Assembly: GCA_034437455.1 (NCBI GenBank)
Contig: DAOTUB010000024.1
Span: forward strand, 1-10,174
Reading direction: 5' to 3'
Source: DAOTUB01 sp034437455
GTDB lineage: Bacteria; Chloroflexota; Anaerolineae; B4-G1
DNA: 10,174 nucleotides
Of this stretch, positions 5,381 to 10,174 are shown piece by piece. The notes beneath the pieces were generated by a model that had not been told where the DNA came from, did no database searches, and saw only the letters and a list, made by a program, of their open reading frames with translations. The translations under genes were made by a program, and so were the position numbers. The stretch's first letter is position 1; each line of letters begins with the position of its first letter.

Positions 5381-5996
5381 TTTTTGACCTCTCGGTTCTG
5401 TAGATTCCTTCTCTCATAACGACCTTGATAAATGTTTGTGCGAGGATTCGCATATCGAGGCTCAGACCTGCATCCCGCGCGTAGGAAGCGTCGATGCGCC
5501 ATTTATCATTCGCGTCGAGCAGGTTCCTGCCCGAAACTTGGGAGAGGCCCGTGATCCCGGGACGTACATCCAGTTTCCGGCTTTCCTCACACTGGTACAT
5601 TTTGATCGCTTCTGGCAAATCCGGCCGTGGCCCCACGAGACTCATCTCGCCCACGAGCACGTTCACGAGTTGGGGAAGCTCATCGAGGCTCGTCGCGCGC
5701 AGGATTTTTCCGACGCGCGTGACCCTGTCGTCGCCGGTGGGATTTACGACCGTGTTGTCCTCGCCTATCACAACGTCGGCATCGTTGCACATTGTACGGA
5801 ACTTCAAAATCTCGAAAACTCGCCCGCCGCGCCCGAGCCGCCGCTGCCGAAACAGCACCGGCCCGGGCGAGTCCAACTTGATTGCGGCCGCGATGCCGAA
5901 AAGAACTGGTGCTGTTGCCGTAAGCCCGGCTCCCGACACAGCGATGTCTAATAGCCTCTTGAACTTGTCCTGAAGCTGCCTCATCGAGGAACCCAT
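5373..5996 (-). CDS. Undecaprenyl-phosphate sugar-1-phosphate transferase, PglC/WcaJ catalytic type (207 aa)
   Basis: Bacterial sugar transferase (PF02397 type) that moves a phospho-sugar from a UDP-sugar to undecaprenyl phosphate at the inner face of the membrane, starting the repeat unit. Size and layout match the small monotopic PglC form, without the extra transmembrane domain of full WcaJ. A basic N-terminus (KFKRLLD) leads into one hydrophobic re-entrant helix (about 17-40) broken at Pro30. Then come PVLFRQRRLGRGGRVFEILK (46-65), TSLDELPQLVNVLVGEMSLV (102-121) with the catalytic Asp105-Glu106 pair, GPRPDLP (122-128) and VRPGITGLSQVSGRN (144-158). ATG 5996 is taken as the start; ATG 5984 is equally possible, as neither has a clear ribosome site. 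It lies 58 bp after the ATP-grasp gene and overlaps the acetyltransferase by 8 bp. Linkage to aminotransferase and acetyltransferase suggests the primed sugar is an N-acetylated amino-deoxy sugar. Confidence 0.93.
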   Translation of the reverse strand: MGSSMRQLQDKFKRLLDIAVSGAGLTATAPVLFGIAAAIKLDSPGPVLFRQRRLGRGGRVFEILKFRTMCNDADVVIGEDNTVVNPTGDDRVTRVGKILRATSLDELPQLVNVLVGEMSLVGPRPDLPEAIKMYQCEESRKLDVRPGITGLSQVSGRNLLDANDKWRIDASYARDAGLSLDMRILAQTFIKVVMREGIYRTERSKNE

Positions 5997-6023
5997 GGAG
6001 TCGTTCTATCCAGGTAGATCAGC

Positions 6024-6035
6024 TTTTTCGAAAAA
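6024..6035. repeat. AT-rich 12-bp palindrome in the operon gap
   Basis: TTTTTCGAAAAA is a perfect palindrome in the 58-bp gap between the ATP-grasp stop (6055) and the sugar transferase start. It is a sharp AT-rich island in a GC-rich operon. The gap is the only sizeable one between 3705 and 8182, so an internal promoter or regulator site is conceivable, but I see no convincing -10/-35 pair. The match may be chance. Confidence 0.3.
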
Positions 6036-6054
6036 TAAGAGGCGACCATCTTGG

Positions 6055-7266
6055 CTATTCTCCTTCTGCCTCGAGACCGAGACCGGTGGTATCAACTCCA
6101 ATCAGCGCCAAGCCTCTCTCGGCGACAGCGACCGCCTCTTCCCTGCTTTCTGCCGAAGCGACGAGATGTCCGGCACGATCCCCGCTTGCGTGCACACCGC
6201 CCACCTTTTTACCAACCTCCAAGTAGACCTCCACCTCCTCGACCCCCTGAAGCGCGCGGGCCTTTTCTATTCCGCCAATCGAACTGACGACCCCCGACTC
6301 GGGGACCAGGTACCTGATCGCCGCGGCCCTTTTCCAGCGCGCCGCCAGGCTCGGTTCCCTTCCCAGCGCCAGATCGATGGCCGCGCGCGTCATGCTGACG
6401 CCGGTCGAGAGCTCGGTCAGCACAGTGGAGATGAAGTCGCCTCCGAGGCGGGCTCCTATTTCGATCAGAACAGGTCCGCTCGGACCCACCTTTATCTCCA
6501 CGTGAGACGGCGCGCTTTCTATGCCCAGAGCGTCGAGACCTATCGCGGCGCACTTCCCGATTCTCTCGAGAGTGATCGGCGAAAGACAAGAAGGCTGCGT
6601 GTGGCCCAGCTCCACCCAGTGCGGGTCTCCGCTGGTCAGCTTGTCCGTTACGGCGACAACGTGGTGCTCGCCACAAAAGGAAACCGCCTCGACGCTCACC
6701 TCCGGTCCGTCGACGAACTCCTCGACCAGAATCTCGGCACCCTCGCCTTCTATCTGCTGCGCGTGGTCGAAAGCCTTCGATAGGTCTTCCGCTCTCTCGA
6801 GCTTGAAGACCCCGCGGCTGCCGGAAGAGCTCGACGGTTTGACTATTGCGGGCAATCCAACGCGCTCCAGCGCCGAACGCGCCTCCTTTTCGCTCCGAAC
6901 CACGGCGAATCCGGGGCTGGGAGCTTCGGCCCTTGCAAAAGCCTCGCGCATGCGACCCTTGTGCGTCGCTCTCAGCGCGACTTCGGGAGTAGGCCCCGGT
7001 AGACCCAGGGAGCTCGCCACCGCCGCCACCGTGCGAACCGGAAAATCAGTGCAGAGCGTCAAGACGCCGTCGACCCCTTCTTTGCGAGCCACATCGATCG
7101 CGCTTTGGGAGTCTCGAGTGTCAACGGTATGGGCCGTGTCCGCGAGCTTCATCCCCGGGGCATTGGGATCGCGGTCTATCGCCACGATTTCGAGCCCCAT
7201 CTCGCGAGCCTCTCTGTAGGCTGGAAGCTGCAAGCGGCCGGCGCCGACGATCAAAATAGCAGTCAA
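6055..7266 (-). CDS. ATP-grasp carboxylate-amine ligase-like protein (403 aa)
   Basis: ATP-grasp enzyme of the carbamoyl-phosphate synthase/PurT/D-Ala ligase superfamily, which activates a carboxylate as acyl phosphate and joins it to an amine. The N-terminal pre-ATP-grasp Rossmann domain begins ILIVGAGRLQLPAYREA (4-20). The ATP-binding strand is AIVKPSSSSGSRGVFK (140-155, Lys143, Gly-rich loop). The hinge region is ILVEEFVDGPEVSVEAV (179-195), and metal ligands are Glu257 (HVEIK) and Glu269 with Arg273 (LIEIGARLGG). A C-terminal domain of about 100 residues follows. It starts with TTG at 7266, which overlaps the upstream glycosyltransferase stop as TTGA (7263-7266), so translation should depend on the upstream gene; a GAGGA lies a long 12 nt before it. 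In a polysaccharide operon such ligases may attach an amino acid or other acid to an amino sugar or uronic acid. The substrate is not readable from the sequence. Confidence 0.85.
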   Translation of the reverse strand: MTAILIVGAGRLQLPAYREAREMGLEIVAIDRDPNAPGMKLADTAHTVDTRDSQSAIDVARKEGVDGVLTLCTDFPVRTVAAVASSLGLPGPTPEVALRATHKGRMREAFARAEAPSPGFAVVRSEKEARSALERVGLPAIVKPSSSSGSRGVFKLERAEDLSKAFDHAQQIEGEGAEILVEEFVDGPEVSVEAVSFCGEHHVVAVTDKLTSGDPHWVELGHTQPSCLSPITLERIGKCAAIGLDALGIESAPSHVEIKVGPSGPVLIEIGARLGGDFISTVLTELSTGVSMTRAAIDLALGREPSLAARWKRAAAIRYLVPESGVVSSIGGIEKARALQGVEEVEVYLEVGKKVGGVHASGDRAGHLVASAESREEAVAVAERGLALIGVDTTGLGLEAEGE

Positions 7267-8182
7267 CGTTTCAGTAGATCCTCTAGAGTATCTCCGTACA
7301 GCTCGAGCACTTCATCGCGCGAGTAGCGCTCATCGAATCTCGAGCGAGCACGCTCGCCGGCCGCCCGGCGCCAATCCGAGTCGGCGGCTGCCTTTACCAC
7401 GGCGGCGGCCATTTCTTCCGGATCAGCAGGAGGCACGACTGTTCCGCAGTCCCCCCTCTCTATCTCCGAGGCGGTGTCAGAATCGCGATCCACGCTGGCC
7501 AGCACCGGCCTGCCCGCGGCCATGTAGCCCACGACCTTGCTCGGCACGCTGGTCCGGCCGCGGCCGGGAGCCAGGGTTACCAGCCCCACGTCTGCCGTGG
7601 CCTGCACCTCGGCCAGCCTCTCGCGCGGCTGGAACGGCAAGAAGCGCACGTTCTCCAGCCCCGCCTCCTGGACGCGCCGCTCGAGAACCGACCGCTCCTC
7701 TCCTTCGCCCACGAACAGGAGCGGTTCGTAACCTTGCCGGTCTCGACCGCGACGTCGGGGTAGATGTCGTAGATGACGTTGACCAGCCTGGCCCGGTGGC
7801 GAGACGCCACCAGCGCGCCCAGGTTGGGCCCCACCAGCGGCGGCCCGTAGACGAGGACCAGGTCGCAGCGGCGGGACAGGAGCCCGGCCAGCGCAACTCC
7901 CGCCGCCTGGGATGCCAGGACCGCGGCGCGAACCGGCACGGATCGGCTCTCGTGAACGAGGTGCCCGGCGCGAACCACCTCGACACCGCCGTGCTCCTCG
8001 CGCCGCCAAGGGACCCAGGAGTAGCCCGGGTGGATCTTCCCCTGCGGGTGATGCGGCAACCCGGCGCAGACCGTCACCTCCCAGCCGCTGGAGGCGAGAT
8101 GCTCTGCGAGCTGTCGTACCATCACGGAGGTCGGGTGGATCTCCGGAGGGTAGACCTGGGTGGTGATCAGGATGCGGGGCAT
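7263..8182 (-). pseudogene. GT4-family glycosyltransferase (WcaI-like), broken by internal deletion and frameshift
   Basis: The first 151 codons from ATG 8182 read as the N-terminal domain (RILITTQVYPPEIHPTSVM, then VNVIYDIYPDVAVETGKV). From about 7730 this frame turns into Arg/Ser-rich nonsense and stops at 7577. The C-terminal domain resumes in another frame at PLLFVGEGEERS and continues through LPFQPRERLAEVQATADV and SVPSKVVGYMAAGRPVL to the stop at 7263, about 155 codons. Against the intact paralogue at 2446-3702, about 107 residues are missing between VAVETGKV and LLFVGEG: the interdomain linker and the start of the donor-binding domain. The total span of 920 bp is not a multiple of three. 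It is therefore a deletion of roughly 320 bp plus loss of frame, not just a one-base sequencing slip. No strong ribosome site precedes ATG 8182; a TTG at 8185 is adjacent. Loss of this gene could also lower translation of the coupled ATP-grasp gene. Confidence 0.85.
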
Positions 8183-8273
8183 CAAGTATTAACGCGTTCT
8201 TCGCCGACCACCGATGCGATGTATATCATTGCAGCAGCCCTTTGTTCACGACTGGACTTCAATGAAAGATAAC

Positions 8274-9446
8274 CTAGCTTGCAAGAATTCCTTCGTACTC
8301 GGACATCATCTTCTGCGAAACGGATTCTATAGAGAAGCTTTCGGCGGCGATTTCGACAAGCCGTTCTGGTTTCCACCGTTTTTCAAGCTCGCTTTTGTCG
8401 AGACTATCCAGGGCCGCAGCCCAGGCATCAGTATCCAGAGGAAGGACCATACCTGCCTGTCTCGACGCGACCCAGTATTTCAGGCCAACTTGGTCAGAGA
8501 CGAGGGCCGGTGTTCCCTGGGCCATGGCCTCTACAACCACGTTGCCAAAGCTCTCTCCGTGAGAAGGCACTACGAGCAGATCCATTCCCGCATACGCTGC
8601 AAGCAGTTCCTCTCCAACGAGTTCCGACGTGAAAACCACTTTGTCGGCCATGTTTTCCTTGTTGATTGTATCTTCCAGTTTCTTTTGATATCCGGCCTCG
8701 TCGGGACCGACCGCCACGAGTAGAATATCCCGTCTGTTCTTCACCCTCGACAACGCGGGCAGCAGCACGTCGAAGCCCTTGCGCTGGTGCAGCCTCCCGA
8801 CGATTCCCAAGACAACAGTCTCGTCAGAAACGCCCAGGCTCTTTCTGAAGCTTTTACCGCTCTTCCTACTGGGCATATCGATTGGGTTCGCCACGACGAT
8901 CGCGTTCACTGCCCTGGCCCACTCAGGTGAAAGGTCTCTCTCCATCTCGGTGCTGAAGTGCAAAGCGCTGGCGCCGCGAAGCACCCGCTTTGCCGACAAG
9001 AGCATGGCGAGTTGCTTCTTCATTTTCTTGGCGCTTAAAGACCTGCCCTCCAGATTGGCCCGTGTGCTGACGACATAAGGTGTACCCAGCATCCTACATA
9101 CCGCCGCCGCAATGCTGGAAGTCGGACCCCAGAAACCATTGATATGAACAAGGTCGGCATTCCTGCTTTGCGCGACGGCCATCTTCCACAAAGCCGGCGA
9201 GAGCCCGTGCCTGTTGGCGGAAACCCATCTGCCTCGCCCCAACACCGGTGCGGTGATGATCTTCACTCCCTCTTCCACCCGCTGAGCTGGTACATCAACA
9301 ATGCCCTTCTGTTTGGCATTGGTGGCCAGCGCCGTCACATCGACCCCCAGAGCGGCCAGGCCCCGCGCCAGGTTCCACATCGACCTGACCGGCCCGCCCC
9401 AGTCCCAGGCGGGCTGGAAGGATGTTGACACCAGCAGCACTTTCAT
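8274..9446 (-). CDS. GT4-family glycosyltransferase (390 aa)
   Basis: First gene of the minus-strand operon. GT-B fold retaining glycosyltransferase with MKVLLVSTSFQPAWDWGGPV at the N-terminus (the glycine-rich acceptor loop), INGFWGP in the first domain, and TRANLEGRSLSAKKMKK before the interdomain region. The donor-binding domain shows GIVGRLHQRKGFDVLLPAL (214-232) and SHGESFGNVVVEAMAQGTP with the classical EX7E pair at Glu298 and Glu306. This motif distinguishes it from the WcaI-like enzymes elsewhere in the window. Full length for the family. The start at 9446 is supported by GGGAGG (minus strand, 9454-9459) 7 nt upstream; an in-frame start at 9461 lies ahead of that site and is less likely. 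It is followed by an 88-bp gap (8186-8273) that holds nothing I recognise. Acts at the cytoplasmic membrane face, adding a sugar to the lipid-linked intermediate; donor and linkage unknown. Confidence 0.9.
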   Translation of the reverse strand: MKVLLVSTSFQPAWDWGGPVRSMWNLARGLAALGVDVTALATNAKQKGIVDVPAQRVEEGVKIITAPVLGRGRWVSANRHGLSPALWKMAVAQSRNADLVHINGFWGPTSSIAAAVCRMLGTPYVVSTRANLEGRSLSAKKMKKQLAMLLSAKRVLRGASALHFSTEMERDLSPEWARAVNAIVVANPIDMPSRKSGKSFRKSLGVSDETVVLGIVGRLHQRKGFDVLLPALSRVKNRRDILLVAVGPDEAGYQKKLEDTINKENMADKVVFTSELVGEELLAAYAGMDLLVVPSHGESFGNVVVEAMAQGTPALVSDQVGLKYWVASRQAGMVLPLDTDAWAAALDSLDKSELEKRWKPERLVEIAAESFSIESVSQKMMSEYEGILAS

Positions 9447-9536
9447 CCCCGAACCTCCCACCGCTCTTTCCCTCGCGGGCCAAGTGCCCCTAACTCAAGG
9501 CAAAACAGCGCATCTTCCTTGGCCGACAATTTTTCT

Positions 9537-9565
9537 TTGACAAGCGCGACGCCCTCGGTTACCGT
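9537..9565 (+). promoter_or_regulatory. Sigma70-like promoter candidate for the right-flank gene
   Basis: A consensus TTGACA (9537-9542) is followed after 17 bp by TACCGT (9560-9565), which keeps the three most important -10 bases (T1, A2, T6). The 42 bp to ATG 9608 contain a strong ribosome site, GGAGGG at 9595-9600. The gap 9447-9607 must also carry the promoter of the minus-strand operon, for which I found no clear -35/-10 pair; a TTGTCA on the minus strand overlaps this same site. Confidence 0.4.
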
Positions 9566-9607
9566 CCGCCCCCAACGGAAACCCATAACAGAGAGGAGGG
9601 ACACGCA

Positions 9608-10174
9608 ATGTCCAACAAGTCGGACTACGAACAACACGAATCGGCCATCGAGGCCATCGACGACAAGAACGCCAAGTACCCCAACATGCCTATCGGGATC
9701 TTTCTCCAGGAGGCCGAGGACCTGCACGCCTGGGCCTCCAAGGACCTGGACAAGCTTACCGCCCACGGGCTGGACCCGGCGCTGGTCGAGACGCTGCCCA
9801 CGCGCACCGGCGCGGCGCGCTACGCGCAGAGCATGTGGAACTCGCGGCGCTTCACCCGCGAGGAGGCGCAGAAGAAGTTCGCCCTGCTGGCGCCCGAGGC
9901 GTACGATCTCCAGGCGCGGCTGGTGCACAGCATGTTGTTCGCCTACCGCAAGATGCCGGACGTCAAGGGCCGCGTCCAGGCGATCGCCGAGGGCTCGGGC
10001 GACGCCGACATGGTGCAGGATCTCTCGGACCTGGCGGTTCACGGCAAGGAGAACCCCGAGCCGCTGGAGGCGATCAACTTCGAGATGGGCCTGCTCGACG
10101 AGGCGGCCTCCAAGAGCGACGAGCTGGGCGCGCTGCTGGGAGTGGCGCACGGCGAGGAGGCTACCGACAAGGAG
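9608..10174 (+). CDS. Hypothetical helical protein, 3' end beyond the window (189 codons visible)
   Basis: An open frame from ATG 9608, 7 nt after GGAGGG, runs to the window edge without a stop. The third positions are very GC-rich, so coding is well supported. I do not recognise the family. The protein is soluble and mostly helical, rich in Ala, Glu, Asp and Lys, with no signal peptide. Notable segments are NMPIGIFLQEAEDLHAWASK (26-45), a conserved-looking RTGAARYAQSMWNSRRFTRE (66-85) and LLAPEAYDLQARLVHSM. The visible C-terminal end (GEEATDKE) is acidic and low in complexity, suggesting the stop is not far away. It diverges from the polysaccharide operon and is probably the first gene of the neighbouring chromosomal region. 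Confidence 0.8.
   Translation, partial: MSNKSDYEQHESAIEAIDDKNAKYPNMPIGIFLQEAEDLHAWASKDLDKLTAHGLDPALVETLPTRTGAARYAQSMWNSRRFTREEAQKKFALLAPEAYDLQARLVHSMLFAYRKMPDVKGRVQAIAEGSGDADMVQDLSDLAVHGKENPEPLEAINFEMGLLDEAASKSDELGALLGVAHGEEATDKE

Noticed and set aside
5995..6783. Plus-strand open frame of 262 codons opposite the ATP-grasp gene
   Set aside because: It is antisense to a gene with clear ATP-grasp motifs and shows no coherent protein features.
7263..8182. Programmed frameshifting in the broken glycosyltransferase
   Set aside because: About 107 residues of the fold are absent at the same place, so recoding could not restore a normal enzyme.
1..10174. Insertion sequence or transposase explaining the module insertion
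   Set aside because: No transposase-like frame, terminal inverted repeat or target duplication was seen; homologous repeats in the aminotransferase copies are the only flanking structure.

Overview
The window is a compact surface-polysaccharide (capsule, O-antigen or exopolysaccharide) locus of about 9 kb (roughly 486-9446) from a GC-rich bacterium. It sits between two ordinary-looking hypothetical genes (92-394 and 9608 to the window edge). Monotopic sugar-phosphate transferases, GT4 glycosyltransferases and nucleotide-sugar enzymes are typical of Gram-negative or uncultured-phylum envelope loci. No gene here allows a taxonomic call, and I see no rRNA, tRNA, CRISPR array or transposase.

Layout. 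(a) 92-394, plus strand: small unknown protein. (b) 432-462: two adjacent 13-bp palindromes. (c) 486-773, minus strand: an internally deleted aminotransferase remnant, preceded by what looks like the tail of another minus-strand gene (about 778-903). (d) 986-3702, plus strand: a three-gene module of GDP-mannose 3,5-epimerase-like enzyme, GDP-mannose mannosyl hydrolase-like Nudix protein and WcaI-like glycosyltransferase, locally much AT-richer than its surroundings. (e) 3705-9446, minus strand: a tightly packed operon read right to left, GT4 glycosyltransferase, a broken second glycosyltransferase, an ATP-grasp ligase, a PglC/WcaJ-type initiating sugar-phosphate transferase, a GNAT acetyltransferase and an intact DegT/PglE-type aminotransferase. 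(f) 9447-9607: divergent promoter region, then a plus-strand hypothetical gene that runs off the window.

How the genes may work together (inference from families). The aminotransferase and acetyltransferase would make an N-acetylated amino-deoxy sugar nucleotide from a 4-keto precursor. The sugar transferase would load a phospho-sugar onto undecaprenyl phosphate, the GT4 enzymes would extend it, and the ATP-grasp protein could add an amide-linked substituent. The plus-strand module would supply or tune GDP-L-galactose from GDP-mannose and use it or a related sugar. The 4,6-dehydratase, flippase, polymerase and export genes are not in the window.

The most notable points are: a remnant and an intact aminotransferase that share a 116-bp, 115/116-identical direct repeat flanking the plus-strand module; a deletion junction in the remnant that maps to a 4-bp microhomology; a second gene (7263-8182) with both an internal deletion and a frameshift; and a module order matching wcaG-wcaH-wcaI of the E. 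coli colanic acid cluster, with a plant-type GDP-mannose 3,5-epimerase in the first position.
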